64,000 nt of DNA from DATDFB01 sp036522835 (GCA_036522835.1 DATDFB010000125.1:1-64000); one strand, 5' to 3'; counted from the stretch's first letter, positions 7,405-16,561 are shown. Notes: generated by a model not told the origin, from the sequence alone. Made by a program: numbers and translations.

Positions 7405-9217
7405 CGAGGAACGGCCGAAGCTTCTTCGACCGCGACGGGTGGCGCAGCTTGCGCAGCGCCTTCGACTCGATTTGGCGGATCCGCTCGCGTGTGACGTTGA
7501 ACGAGCGGCCCACTTCCTCGAGCGTGTGCTCGGCGCCGTCGCCTACGCCGAAGCGCATCTTCAGCACCTGCTCCTCCCGCGGGGTGAGCGTGCGCAGCAC
7601 CTTTTGGGTCTGGTCCTTGAGGTTCGAGACGATCACGTGGTCGATCGGAGAGATGACCGCGCGGTCCTCGATGAAATCGCCGAGATGCGAGTCTTCCTCT
7701 TCTCCGATGGGAGTCTCAAGAGAGATCGGCTCCTGGGCGATCTTCATGATCTTGCGCACCTTCGCCACCGGCATGTCCATCCGCTCGGCGATCTCCTCGG
7801 CCTGCGGCTCGCGCCCCAGCTCCTGCACCAGCGCGCGCGACGTGCGCGTCAGCTTGTTGATCGTCTCGATCATGTGCACGGGGATGCGGATCGTGCGGGC
7901 CTGATCGGCGATCGCTCGGGTGATGGCCTGGCGGATCCACCACGTCGCATACGTGGAGAACTTGTAGCCGCGGCGGTACTCGAACTTCTCCACCGCCTTC
8001 ATCAGGCCGATGTTCCCCTCCTGAATGAGGTCGAGGAACTGCAGTCCGCGGTTCGTGTACTTCTTGGCGATCGAGACGACGAGGCGGAGGTTGGCGACGA
8101 TCAGCTCCTGCTTGGCCTGATCGGCTTCCATCTCTCCGGTCTGGATCTCCGAGGTCGTCTTGCGAAGCTCGGTGATCGAGGTGCCGTAGAACGCCTCCAG
8201 CTCGTGCAGCTTGTCCTGGTACTTCTGCAGGCGGCGGCGGTAGAACTCGCGCCGGGTCTTGTCCTTCTCGCGCTTCAAGGCCGCTTCGTCCTTGCGGATC
8301 ATCTGCACGTTCTGCGACAGCTCGTTCTGGATGTCGCGGAGCTTGTTGATCATGCGGTTGCGTGTCTGCGGGGTGAAGTCGATGCCGCGCAGCTCGTTGG
8401 CCAGCTCCGCTTCCAGGCGCTCGACCGACTTCTGGGTCTGCTTGAGCGTCCGCTCGGAGAGCTTCTTCGGATCCTGAAGCTTGACCAGCGCGTCCTTGAT
8501 CTTCTTGTCGAGCTTCACCACGCGCTCGAAGATGACCATGATCTCGTTGATCTTGTTGACCGTCGAGGCGGTGAGCTGGGCATCGTCCGAGGAGATGACG
8601 CCGTCGTCGTCCGGCATGGCCAGATCGATCATCTCTTTGATGACGCGCGAGTCTTTCTTGGCCGTCTCGTAGATCTTGAAGATCTCGTCGCGGATGATGT
8701 TGTTCTGCGAGAGGGCCTTGTAGACCTTGCGCTCGCCCTTCTCGATGCGCTTGGCGATGTCGACTTCGCCCTGGCGGTCGAGGAGCTTGACCGTGCCCAT
8801 CTCGCGCAGATACATGCGCACCGGGTCGTTGGTCTTGTCGACGATGCCGGAGGAGGCGGCGATGATGTCCTGCTGGACCTCCTCGCGCTGGTCCATCTCC
8901 TTCTCTTCGATGGTGCCGTCGATGGTGATGATGCCCTTCGCCGTGGTCAGGGGCTGGAGCGCTTTTTCGGCGTCCTCGACGACGTCGATGCCGAGGTCGT
9001 TGAAGCGGATGTAGATCTCATCGAGCTCCTCGGGCAGCGACGTGATCTCCTCGGGCAACACCTCGTAGATCTCGTCGTAGAGCAGGAATCCCTTTTCTTT
9101 CCCCAGAGCGATGAGCTGCTTCACTTCGCCGTATTTTTCTTCGACACTCAACTCGCCGACCCCCTCGTCGAAATTGGAATCCTGCTCGAGATTCGAAGTG
9201 CGCAGTCGTGACGTCAT
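7391..9217 (-). CDS. rpoD: RNA polymerase primary sigma factor (sigma-70)
   Basis: A 608-residue housekeeping sigma factor that directs RNA polymerase to promoters. Region 1.1 is followed by 1.2 (DPVRMYLREMG), a charged non-conserved spacer, the region 2 block (NLRLVVSIAKKYTNRGLQFL; DLIQEGNIGLMKAVEKFEYR; FSTYATWWIRQAITRAIADQ), region 3 (PVHMIETINKLTR) and region 4 with its helix-turn-helix (TLEEVGRSFNVTRERIRQIE). The frame is open 21 codons upstream, but the ATG used here has GAGGAGCG about 8 nt before it. It follows dnaG by 84 bp in the same direction, the conserved dnaG-rpoD arrangement; rpsU, usually first in that operon, lies 5 kb upstream on the same strand. Confidence 0.98.
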   Translation of the reverse strand: MTSRLRTSNLEQDSNFDEGVGELSVEEKYGEVKQLIALGKEKGFLLYDEIYEVLPEEITSLPEELDEIYIRFNDLGIDVVEDAEKALQPLTTAKGIITIDGTIEEKEMDQREEVQQDIIAASSGIVDKTNDPVRMYLREMGTVKLLDRQGEVDIAKRIEKGERKVYKALSQNNIIRDEIFKIYETAKKDSRVIKEMIDLAMPDDDGVISSDDAQLTASTVNKINEIMVIFERVVKLDKKIKDALVKLQDPKKLSERTLKQTQKSVERLEAELANELRGIDFTPQTRNRMINKLRDIQNELSQNVQMIRKDEAALKREKDKTRREFYRRRLQKYQDKLHELEAFYGTSITELRKTTSEIQTGEMEADQAKQELIVANLRLVVSIAKKYTNRGLQFLDLIQEGNIGLMKAVEKFEYRRGYKFSTYATWWIRQAITRAIADQARTIRIPVHMIETINKLTRTSRALVQELGREPQAEEIAERMDMPVAKVRKIMKIAQEPISLETPIGEEEDSHLGDFIEDRAVISPIDHVIVSNLKDQTQKVLRTLTPREEQVLKMRFGVGDGAEHTLEEVGRSFNVTRERIRQIESKALRKLRHPSRSKKLRPFLDATF

Positions 9218-9301
9218 TCGTTTTCGCTCCTCGAGGCGTCCACTGCGGTGGAAAAAACGCTTCCCCCGGAGGACACTCACGTAATCGGGCGCGCCCGATA
9301 A

Positions 9302-11044
9302 TTATTTCATCGTGTTCAACATACGAGTGAGAGCCTGCTTCTCGACGAAGAGCTCGCGCACGCCGCTCTCGTCGCCCCGTTTCTCGGCGTCGTGAATGCC
9401 CCGCTGGATCTCTAGCAGGCGGGTGTCGATGTAGCGGCGCTCCAAGGGCTGAAGGCTTTCTTCCAGGCGGCCGAGGACCGCGTCGTCGACTTCTTCGGTA
9501 AGGCTCAGCTCGGAAAGCAGGGTTAGCTCGGCCTCGCCCCTAAGCTGGGTTGCGATTTCGGTAAAGTCAATAGGATCTCCGGCCTGGAGGTTATTTTTTA
9601 TGATAGAAAAGATCGTTTTGCACGCCGGATCGGCAAAGAGCTCCTCCCGCAGCCGACCCACCACCGGCCCGGATAGTTTCCCCTGCAGCGCGAGAATGAG
9701 GATCGTCTTCTCCGCCGTCGCGCCCGGCGTCGACGGCTGACGCTCGACGGGCGCACGCGGTGCGCCCCTACCTTTGACGCGCGACCAGACGCTCTCGAAT
9801 TCGAGGCGGAAGGCGTCGGCGATGCGCTGCGCGGCGTCGTTGCGCACGACCGGGTCGGTGACGGCGCCGAGCAGCGGGACGAAGCCGTCGATGCGCTCGG
9901 CCTTCTCGCGGCCGGTGAGCTTGCTCACGTCGCCGCCCCATTCCTTGAGCGCGAAGTCGAAGATGTCGGTGGCGTTGCCGAGCAATTCCAGGAAGCGGTC
10001 GACGCCGAACTTCTGCACGAGCGTGTCGGGATCTTTCTCGCCCTGCAGATCGAGCGCGGAGACGGTGAGCCCCGCCGACAGCAGCACCGGCGCGGCACGC
10101 AGCGTGGCGGCGCGGCCGGCGTCGTCGCCGTCGTAGGCGATGACGACGCGCGTGGTGTACCGGCGCAGGAGCGAGGCCTGCCCGCTCGTGAGCGACGTTC
10201 CCATCGAAGCCACGACGCCGGGGACGCCGGCGTGGTCGATGGCGATGGCGTCGAAGTAGCCCTCGACGAGGATGGCCCGGTCGATGCGCCGCATCGCATC
10301 CTTCGAACGGTGAAGGTTGTAGAGGATGCGCGATTTGTTGAAGAGATCGGAGTCGGGGGAGTTGAGGTATTTCGGGTCGCTGCCGTCGAGCGAGCGGCCG
10401 CCGAAGCCGACGAGCGCGCCGGTCTCGCTGTGGATCGGGATCATGAGGCGGTTGCGGAAGCGGTCGTAGTAGCCGCTGCCGCTCTTGCGCGGCGTGACCA
10501 GGCCCGCCAGCTCGAGCTTTTTCTCGCCGAACTTCCGCGCCAGGCGCGTGACGACGTAGTCCCACGAGTCGGGCGCGTAGCCGAAGCCGTATTTGTCGAT
10601 GATGTCTTTCGCCACGCGGCGCTCGCGCAGGTAGCGGATGGCGGCGTTGTCGGGAAAGCCCAAGGCCTGGTGGAAGGCGAGCGAGGCTTCGTCGATGACT
10701 TCGAGGAGGTCGTCCTTGTCGGCCTCCCGCGAGGTGCGCTTGCGCCGCGGCAGCTCGATGCCCACCCTTCCGGCCACGTACTCCACGGCCTCGGGGAAGG
10801 TGAAGCGCTCGGTGAGCGTGAGGAATTTGAAGACGTCGCCGCCGGTGCCGCAGCCGAAGCAGTAGAAGAGCCCTTTGTCGCGGTCGACGTGGAACGACGG
10901 CGTTTTCTCGCGATGGAAGGGGCAGAGGCCCTTGTAGCTCTTGCCGGCGAGCTTGAGCGGCGTGACCTGGCCGACGAAGTCGACGATGTCGGCGGCGCTG
11001 CGCACCTGGGCGATGACGCCGTCGTTGAGATCGAGTAGGGACAT
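9302..11044 (-). CDS. dnaG: DNA primase
   Basis: A 580-residue primase that makes RNA primers at the replication fork. The N-terminal CHC2 zinc finger is intact (Cys41, His44, Cys62, Cys65). The RNA polymerase core and TOPRIM follow (ILVEGYFDAIAI, then AYDGDDAGRAA), and a C-terminal helicase-interacting domain starts at about 440. The ATG directly follows the mutS2 stop (TAAATG), so the two are coupled. Oddly, residues about 424-431 (GRGAPRAPV) are encoded by a copy of a palindromic repeat found elsewhere at gene ends. It falls in the linker between core and C-terminal domain and keeps the frame. Confidence 0.98.
   Translation of the reverse strand: MSLLDLNDGVIAQVRSAADIVDFVGQVTPLKLAGKSYKGLCPFHREKTPSFHVDRDKGLFYCFGCGTGGDVFKFLTLTERFTFPEAVEYVAGRVGIELPRRKRTSREADKDDLLEVIDEASLAFHQALGFPDNAAIRYLRERRVAKDIIDKYGFGYAPDSWDYVVTRLARKFGEKKLELAGLVTPRKSGSGYYDRFRNRLMIPIHSETGALVGFGGRSLDGSDPKYLNSPDSDLFNKSRILYNLHRSKDAMRRIDRAILVEGYFDAIAIDHAGVPGVVASMGTSLTSGQASLLRRYTTRVVIAYDGDDAGRAATLRAAPVLLSAGLTVSALDLQGEKDPDTLVQKFGVDRFLELLGNATDIFDFALKEWGGDVSKLTGREKAERIDGFVPLLGAVTDPVVRNDAAQRIADAFRLEFESVWSRVKGRGAPRAPVERQPSTPGATAEKTILILALQGKLSGPVVGRLREELFADPACKTIFSIIKNNLQAGDPIDFTEIATQLRGEAELTLLSELSLTEEVDDAVLGRLEESLQPLERRYIDTRLLEIQRGIHDAEKRGDESGVRELFVEKQALTRMLNTMK
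9749..9772. repeat. palindromic repeat family 1, copy inside dnaG
   Basis: GGGCGCAC-GCG-GTGCGCCC followed by CTACC: the reverse complement of the element at the end of the prolyl oligopeptidase gene with one central change. It is read in frame in the primase linker. Confidence 0.85.
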
Positions 11045-13402
11045 TTAGCCTTCGAGCACCGCGACCGTCGCGCCGTCGCCCCCTTCGTTGTCGTTGCCCG
11101 GCCGCCACGACTTCACGGCCGGGTGTTTGCGGAGGTAGTCGCGCAAGGCCTTGCGCAGCGTGCCGGTGCCGTAGCCGTGGACGATGCGCACGGCCTGTTT
11201 GCCTTCGAGGAGGGCGCGGTCGAGGAACTTGTCGGAGGCTTCGATGGCGTCGTCGACGCGCTGGCCGATGAGATTGAGCTCGGCGCCGACGGTTTCTTCC
11301 TCGGTCGACGGACCGGCCACGCGGCCCTTTCGGGGGACAGGCGAGAGCGCCTGTCCTCCATGGAGAAGCGTGAGATCGCGCTTGTCGACGGTCATCTTCC
11401 TTCCGTTCACGTTGAGCACGGCCTTCGCGCCGTCGATCGAAACGACCTCACCCGTCACCTTGAACTTGCGGTGCTCGGCACGGTCGCCGGCGTGCACCTC
11501 TCTCTGTTCAACAGGAATGAATTCCATGGCCTTGTCGACGGGCTTCGTCAGCGTATTGACGATCTCCTGCGCCTTCACGTTGGCCCGCGCGTCGCGGTCG
11601 ATCTCGCGGAGGTGCTTGAGCTCCGCGGCCACTTGGCGCGCGACGTCGTCGCGCAGACGCTCGAGCTCTTCGCGGTAGGACGAGCCGAGCTTGGCGCGCT
11701 CACCCTCCAATTTTGCGCGCGATTCCGCCGCCGCGCGCTGCTCGCGCTCCAGCTCGCGGCGGAGCTTCGCGGCCTCGTCGTGCTGCGCGAGGACCTCGGA
11801 CATCCGCTTTTGCAGTTGCGCGAGGAGCGTGTCGGTCTCGCCGTAACGGTCGCCGAGGCGCTCGCGGGCGCGGTCGATGATCGGGGAGGGGAGGCCGATC
11901 ATCTTGGCCACGTCGATGGCCCGGCTGCGGCCGGGGATGCCGGCGATCATCCGGTACGTCGGCTGCCCTGTCGCGGCGTCGAACTCCATCGACGCGTTGA
12001 CGATGTGCGTGTCGTTCACGGCGAAGCTCTTGAGCGCGGAGAGGTGCGTGGTGACGATCATGAGCGCGCCGGTGGCGAGCAGATGCTCGATGACGGCGGC
12101 GGCGAGCGCCGCCCCCTCCTCGGGGTCGGTGCCGGATCCGAGCTCGTCGAGCAGCACGAGCGAGCGCTCCGTCGCGTTGTCGAGCACGCGCTTCAAGCGC
12201 ACGAGGTACGCGGAGAAGGTGGAGAGGTGTTCGAGCAGCGATTGGTCGTCGCCGATCAAGACGTGGAAGGCGTCGACGATGGGGATGACCGTTCCCTCCG
12301 CGGCGGGGACGGGAAGGCCGCTCATGGCCATGGCCACGAGGATGCCGGTGGTCTTCAGCGCGACCGTCTTACCGCCGGCGTTCGGACCGCTGATGACGAG
12401 CGCGGTGCGCTCGCGGTCGAGCTGCACGGTGATGGGGACGACGGTGCGGCCGCTCGGCTGCTCGCCGAAGGCGTCGGCGCGCGCACTTGCCAGCCGCTCG
12501 TCGAGCAGCGGATGGCGTCCGTCCACGATGTGCAGGACGTGGTCGTCGTTGAACGCCGGGCGCGCCGCGCCGGCGACGTCGTGGAAGACGGCACAGGCTT
12601 GCAAGGCGTCGAATTCACCTCCCTCGCGCGTGGCGGCGAGGAGGTCGCTCTCGTTGTCGACGAGCACCTGCGAAACGAAGCGGGTGATGCGGGCGATCTC
12701 TTCGCGCTCCTGGATGAGCAGATCGGCGAGGTCGTTGTTCAACTCGATGGCCGGCATCGGCTCGATGAAGAACGAGGCGCCGGAGCCGGAGCGCTCGTGC
12801 AGGATGCCGGTGACGGCGTTGCGGCGGTCGGCGCGGACGGGGATGCAGTAGCGGTCGCCGCGCAGGACGATGAGCGGCTCCTGGATGGCGTCGGCGCTGC
12901 GGTTCATGACGTCGGTCAAGACGCGCTGGATGGCGGCGCGCTTCTGCTGCACGCGCTGACGGATGGCTTTGAGCTCGGACGAGGCTTCCTCGCGCAGCTT
13001 GCCGTCGCGGGTGAAGTACTTGTTGAGCTTCCCGAGCATCTCGTCCAGGTCGGGAATGGCGCGGGCGAGCGCGGCCAGGCGAGGGTAGCCGTCGCTGCGG
13101 AGGAAGGTCTCGCGGATGGCCTGCGTGGCCCGCGCGGCGCGGACGACGATCCACGACTCCTCGAGCTCGAGCACCGACTCGCGGGCGAAGAGCGGCGCGA
13201 CGTCGGCGAGGCCCGCGAGCGGCAGCAATCCCTCGCGATGATAGAAGCGCACCATCTCCGCGAGATCGCCCTGCGCCGCCTCGCACTCGGCGAGCGTGCG
13301 CAGCGGCCGCCGCCGCGCAATGGCATCCTTGCCGAGCGAGGATTTGGCCTCGAGGGCGATGAGCGCCAGAACGCGTTCAATCTCGAGAGGGGAGGCGTTC
13401 AT
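11045..13402 (-). CDS. mutS2: endonuclease MutS2 (MutS-like ATPase with Smr domain)
   Basis: A 785-residue MutS2-family protein, associated with branched-DNA and recombination control and, in some bacteria, rescue of collided ribosomes. The core MutS domains are followed by the ATPase: Walker A GPNAGGKTVALK (~338), Walker B with LLDELGSGTDPEEGAAL and a conserved TTHLSALK. A long Glu/Arg-rich coiled coil spans about 510-600. The Smr nuclease domain is at about 705-785 (VRIVHGYGTGTLRKALRDYL); its first motif reads LNLIGQRVDDA where DLRG or DLHG is usual. Residues about 680-691 (HGGQALSPVPRK) are encoded by a palindromic repeat placed in the linker before Smr. It is first in the mutS2-dnaG-rpoD run. 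Confidence 0.96.
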   Translation of the reverse strand: MNASPLEIERVLALIALEAKSSLGKDAIARRRPLRTLAECEAAQGDLAEMVRFYHREGLLPLAGLADVAPLFARESVLELEESWIVVRAARATQAIRETFLRSDGYPRLAALARAIPDLDEMLGKLNKYFTRDGKLREEASSELKAIRQRVQQKRAAIQRVLTDVMNRSADAIQEPLIVLRGDRYCIPVRADRRNAVTGILHERSGSGASFFIEPMPAIELNNDLADLLIQEREEIARITRFVSQVLVDNESDLLAATREGGEFDALQACAVFHDVAGAARPAFNDDHVLHIVDGRHPLLDERLASARADAFGEQPSGRTVVPITVQLDRERTALVISGPNAGGKTVALKTTGILVAMAMSGLPVPAAEGTVIPIVDAFHVLIGDDQSLLEHLSTFSAYLVRLKRVLDNATERSLVLLDELGSGTDPEEGAALAAAVIEHLLATGALMIVTTHLSALKSFAVNDTHIVNASMEFDAATGQPTYRMIAGIPGRSRAIDVAKMIGLPSPIIDRARERLGDRYGETDTLLAQLQKRMSEVLAQHDEAAKLRRELEREQRAAAESRAKLEGERAKLGSSYREELERLRDDVARQVAAELKHLREIDRDARANVKAQEIVNTLTKPVDKAMEFIPVEQREVHAGDRAEHRKFKVTGEVVSIDGAKAVLNVNGRKMTVDKRDLTLLHGGQALSPVPRKGRVAGPSTEEETVGAELNLIGQRVDDAIEASDKFLDRALLEGKQAVRIVHGYGTGTLRKALRDYLRKHPAVKSWRPGNDNEGGDGATVAVLEG
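11332..11365. repeat. palindromic repeat family 2, copy inside mutS2
   Basis: GGACAGGCG-AGAG-CGCCTGTCC followed by TCCATGGAG. The same words (GGACAGGC, GCCTGTCC, CCTCCATGGAGA) form the element between the two peptide ABC ATPase genes near 26.8 kb. Here it is read in frame in the linker before the Smr domain. Confidence 0.8.
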
Positions 13403-13417
13403 GGGGGCAGTAGACGA

Positions 13418-13445
13418 GAATTGCGAATCGCGAATTCCGAATTCG
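13418..13445. repeat. four tandem heptamers, GAATYSC type (single arm)
   Basis: GAATTGC, GAATCGC, GAATTCC and GAATTCG follow each other without gaps in the space between mutS2 and the metalloprotease gene. The 7-nt phase matches the two-armed heptamer loci elsewhere in the window, but only one arm is present (the unit is itself partly palindromic, GAATTC). It could be a decayed or half copy. The sequence CTATCAT just after it could also serve as a -10. Confidence 0.5.
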
Positions 13446-13461
13446 CTATCATGCCGTCAAG

Positions 13462-15207
13462 ATGAAAATAACCACCGCAGTCGTGGCTGCGGTTTTCGTC
13501 TGCGCAAGCGCCGGCGCGGCTCCGCCGGTTCTCGATGAGGAACTCGACGTCGAGCACTGGCGCGAGCTCTACGCGAATATGGTGCTCGTTCTTCTGGATG
13601 ACTCATCACAAGTCGGCGATGGGGAAGCGATTGCCGACCAGCTGACGGACCTCGGCGCAACGGTTCCGGTGGTGTTCGACCGCGAGGCCGTGATCGCCTC
13701 CGTGCCGCAGGAGGCGCCGCTGGCAGCCATCGCCGGTCCGCACGTGCGCAGCGTGCATCGCCAGCAGGTCCCGCTCGCATTCGCGCGAGGGCGGCATCAG
13801 GCCGAGGCGGCGGTGAAGTACTTCAACGCCGCGCGGTCGGGGGCGCTGCTCGCGCAGTTGATCGAGATCCAGCACCTACCGCCGATGCCACTGATGAATG
13901 ACGTTTTTTCTCCGGGAGTGGGCGACAGCACCTCGTCGTCCGTCGTGACTGAAGGAATCCGCTTCGAGCCCGCGCCGCTGTGGTACGGCCGCAATGCTTC
14001 AATGAACGGCCGCATCCGTTCGACGCTTTTCTACGTCCAGTGCCAGGGCGCGCCGGAGTGCCGCTTCACCTGGACCCAAACCGCGGTCGACGATGTGACG
14101 AATCGCATCGTCAACGGCTATCAGTTCTGGAGCGACGTCGGCCAGCGGTACGGCAAGACCATCACGTTCACGGTCGTGGCGTACGGCCCCACCTACACGT
14201 CGCAAGTCAATGTGCCTGTGGAGCCGGTCCTCTATCCCGCGGCCTTTCGGCAGGGAACGAACGAGCGCAACGACAGTCTCTGGATCGATCCGATCATGGC
14301 AAATTTCGGCTATGGGTCGGGCGACGAGTGGGCGCGGGTACGCGCGTACACGGGCGCGATCCTGCAGGGCGGTTACTACTCGTCGGCGTTCTGCAGCTTC
14401 ATCGCGAACAACGAGGGTGGAACCATCGACTACCCCACCTATGGCGGCCTTTCCGGCGTCGGAAGCTATGCGTATCTGGGCAATTTCGAGGTTCTGCTCT
14501 CGAATGCGTTTGGAAGGCGAGATTTCGTGAACCTGATTGCTGCACACGAAACGGGACACGTCTTCTGGGCTTGCGACGAATACAATTCTTGCAGTTGCCA
14601 GGTGTGCAACAACTTCGCACCGGACGACCGGCCGCCCGGAAACAACGCGCCGAACGGGAACTGCGTCAACGGATGTGGTACGTCCGTCGGCTGCATCATG
14701 AAAGACAATCAGGTTGCATTCGGACCTCGCCAGATCTGCACCTACACCGCGCAGCATGTCGGGTGGCCGGCGTACGCGTGCTTCAACACTGTTGGCGTTC
14801 CCAATTGGTCGGCAACCTATTACAACGATGTGTACGACCCCTCGACCGGAACGTATTCGCATTGGACGCAGGGTGCCGTCGCGCGTTACGACGAAGGCGG
14901 CGGCTTCATCAACCACGATTGGGGCTCCGGCTCGCCGTCCGCCGGCAACTGCCCGGTCAACAGCGATCGCTTTTCGGCTCGCTACAACCGCTATGTCTAT
15001 TTCCCCGAGGGAACGCACACGTTCACGGTGACGACCGACGATGGCGTGCTGGTGATGGTGGACAGCTCTACAGTCATCGACAAGCAATTCGATCAACCGC
15101 CGACGACCTACACCGGCTCCATCTACCTCTCCAATGGTACGCATCTCGTGAAGGTTTACTACTACGAGAGCACCGGCGGAGCCACCCTGCACGTTTCCTG
15201 GGACTGA
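13462..15207 (+). CDS. secreted zinc metalloprotease with C-terminal PA14 domain
   Basis: A 581-residue secreted protein. A signal peptide (MKITTAVVAAVFVCASAGA) precedes an N-terminal region of unclear fold. A zincin-type active site lies at His362-Glu363-x-x-His366 (AAHETGHVFWACDEY), where the downstream acidic residue may be the third ligand. A Cys-rich stretch follows (CSCQVCNN through CGTSVGC, residues about 376-412), probably disulphide-bonded. Residues about 450-581 form a PA14 domain (ATYYNDVYDP; FTVTTDDGVLVMVDSS), a carbohydrate-binding-type beta barrel. It likely acts outside the cell on proteins or glycoproteins. A short exported protein follows 6 bp downstream. The exact peptidase family is not resolved by eye. 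Confidence 0.8.
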   Translation: MKITTAVVAAVFVCASAGAAPPVLDEELDVEHWRELYANMVLVLLDDSSQVGDGEAIADQLTDLGATVPVVFDREAVIASVPQEAPLAAIAGPHVRSVHRQQVPLAFARGRHQAEAAVKYFNAARSGALLAQLIEIQHLPPMPLMNDVFSPGVGDSTSSSVVTEGIRFEPAPLWYGRNASMNGRIRSTLFYVQCQGAPECRFTWTQTAVDDVTNRIVNGYQFWSDVGQRYGKTITFTVVAYGPTYTSQVNVPVEPVLYPAAFRQGTNERNDSLWIDPIMANFGYGSGDEWARVRAYTGAILQGGYYSSAFCSFIANNEGGTIDYPTYGGLSGVGSYAYLGNFEVLLSNAFGRRDFVNLIAAHETGHVFWACDEYNSCSCQVCNNFAPDDRPPGNNAPNGNCVNGCGTSVGCIMKDNQVAFGPRQICTYTAQHVGWPAYACFNTVGVPNWSATYYNDVYDPSTGTYSHWTQGAVARYDEGGGFINHDWGSGSPSAGNCPVNSDRFSARYNRYVYFPEGTHTFTVTTDDGVLVMVDSSTVIDKQFDQPPTTYTGSIYLSNGTHLVKVYYYESTGGATLHVSWD

Positions 15208-15213
15208 AGATCG

Positions 15214-15996
15214 ATGAGAGCCAAAGCCACAGTCCACTCCATGATCGCCATTCTCGCGCTAATCGTCTTTCCGATTGTGGCTCGAGCGAATGAGCCACCG
15301 ACCGACTTCTTTCTGATTCCCGTGATTGCGTTGCATGCACGGGACTCGGCTGGAGCAACTTGGAGCACGACCGTCTCTTTCGTCTATACCGGCGAATTTG
15401 GGTCGAGTATCTTCAGCGAGGCTTTCGTTGCCGCGCGCACGCTCGGGCCGGGCGAGCGTGGCGTCATCGAAATCAACGCTGCTTCGGCGAAGGCAGGTCC
15501 GGGCGCGATTTTCGGCGCTCAGGGATCGCCGGAAGAGCTTCACGTACAGTCATACGTGTATAACGATGCGAAACCAGAGGTCGGCGTCGCGGTCCCCGGT
15601 GTTCGCCTTCTCCGCGATCTCGGCGGCAATCTGACGATCCGTTTACTCGGAATTCCGATCAGCGCGTCATCGCGGACGCTGGTCCGAATCTACGCGATGC
15701 CGAGATCGGGCCCTGGCGATACGGATCCTGACGTACTCGTCCATGTCTTTGACTCCATCGGAAACCCGCTCGCGACAGACATGGTTCATCTCGTCAGCCC
15801 GCCAATTGTGTCGATCGAAACGAGTGCCGATCAGCCTGCTTATGCCGAATACCGCCCTGTCGTCGATCCGACCAAGTATTCGTCGATCTCGATCGATCTC
15901 GAGGCCTTGCCTTCCGCCGGTCGGGCGATTTGGGCGTTCAGCACGACGACCTCCGCCACCTCCGACAGCGTAACGGCCGTGTTCCCGGCCAAGTGA
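15214..15996 (+). CDS. exported protein of unknown function, downstream of metalloprotease
   Basis: A 260-residue protein with a signal peptide (about residues 1-25, SMIAILALIVFPIVARA) and a body of alternating beta strands that looks like two immunoglobulin-like sandwiches. Motifs such as TTVSFVYTGEFG and LDLGGNLTIRL-type strands resemble adhesin or surface proteins, but no family is recognised. It starts 6 bp after the metalloprotease stop, so the two are probably co-transcribed and may work together at the cell surface. A second ATG nine codons in would still leave a signal peptide. Its stop abuts that of the convergent gene. Confidence 0.65.
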   Translation: MRAKATVHSMIAILALIVFPIVARANEPPTDFFLIPVIALHARDSAGATWSTTVSFVYTGEFGSSIFSEAFVAARTLGPGERGVIEINAASAKAGPGAIFGAQGSPEELHVQSYVYNDAKPEVGVAVPGVRLLRDLGGNLTIRLLGIPISASSRTLVRIYAMPRSGPGDTDPDVLVHVFDSIGNPLATDMVHLVSPPIVSIETSADQPAYAEYRPVVDPTKYSSISIDLEALPSAGRAIWAFSTTTSATSDSVTAVFPAK

Positions 15997-16512
15997 TCAG
16001 CGGTTCTTCTCGATCTCCGCGATCAATCCATCCACCACCTCGCACGCCGCGGCGCTGAGGCCCGCTTCGTTCGTGCCGCTGCCGTAGCTGTAGCGGCCGA
16101 GGCGCTCGGTGGTGAAGAGCTCCGCGCCGGTCACGGCGTCTTTGAAGGTGAAGCGGACGCGCAGCTTCGTCGCGCCGGCGCCGATGCCCATCGCGCGCGC
16201 GGTCTGGCTGCCGCGCGCGAACTCGACCACCGTCGCCGTCACCGTCATCCGCTTCACGCCGTACGCCGGCGGCGCCTTTGCCAGCTCGGCGTCCTCTTCA
16301 TCGAGCCGGTCGATCACCGCGACGAGCTTTTTCGCGCGCAGCCGCGACACGACCGTCTGCTGCACGGCGTCGGATTGCAGCGGCGCGAGATCGCATCCTT
16401 TGATGACGGCGAATCGCTCGATGACAGCTTCGTTGTAGCCGGCGAGCGGCTTCGGCGGCGCGGCGGCGGCGCGGCCGAGGAGAAGCAGCAGAAGCGCGAG
16501 CGCGTGAGTCAA
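15997..16512 (-). CDS. exported DUF4410-like protein
   Basis: About 171 residues, with a hydrophobic N-terminus (THALALLLLLLGRAAAA) acting as signal peptide. The body contains motifs typical of periplasmic DUF4410-like proteins: CDLAPLQSDAVQQTVVSRLR, a long alternating TATVVEFARGSQTARA and RFTFKDAVTGAELFTTE. The function is unknown. I prefer the TTG start here (GGAAGGG upstream); a TTG 17 codons earlier is possible but lies in the T-run of the rpsU terminator. The gene is transcribed leftward after rpsU and ends stop-to-stop with the convergent exported protein. Confidence 0.6.
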   Translation of the reverse strand: MTHALALLLLLLGRAAAAPPKPLAGYNEAVIERFAVIKGCDLAPLQSDAVQQTVVSRLRAKKLVAVIDRLDEEDAELAKAPPAYGVKRMTVTATVVEFARGSQTARAMGIGAGATKLRVRFTFKDAVTGAELFTTERLGRYSYGSGTNEAGLSAAACEVVDGLIAEIEKNR

Positions 16513-16561
16513 AACGCCCTTCCGACTTCGCCTGGGTTGGGGGTGACGGGGAAAGGCTATC

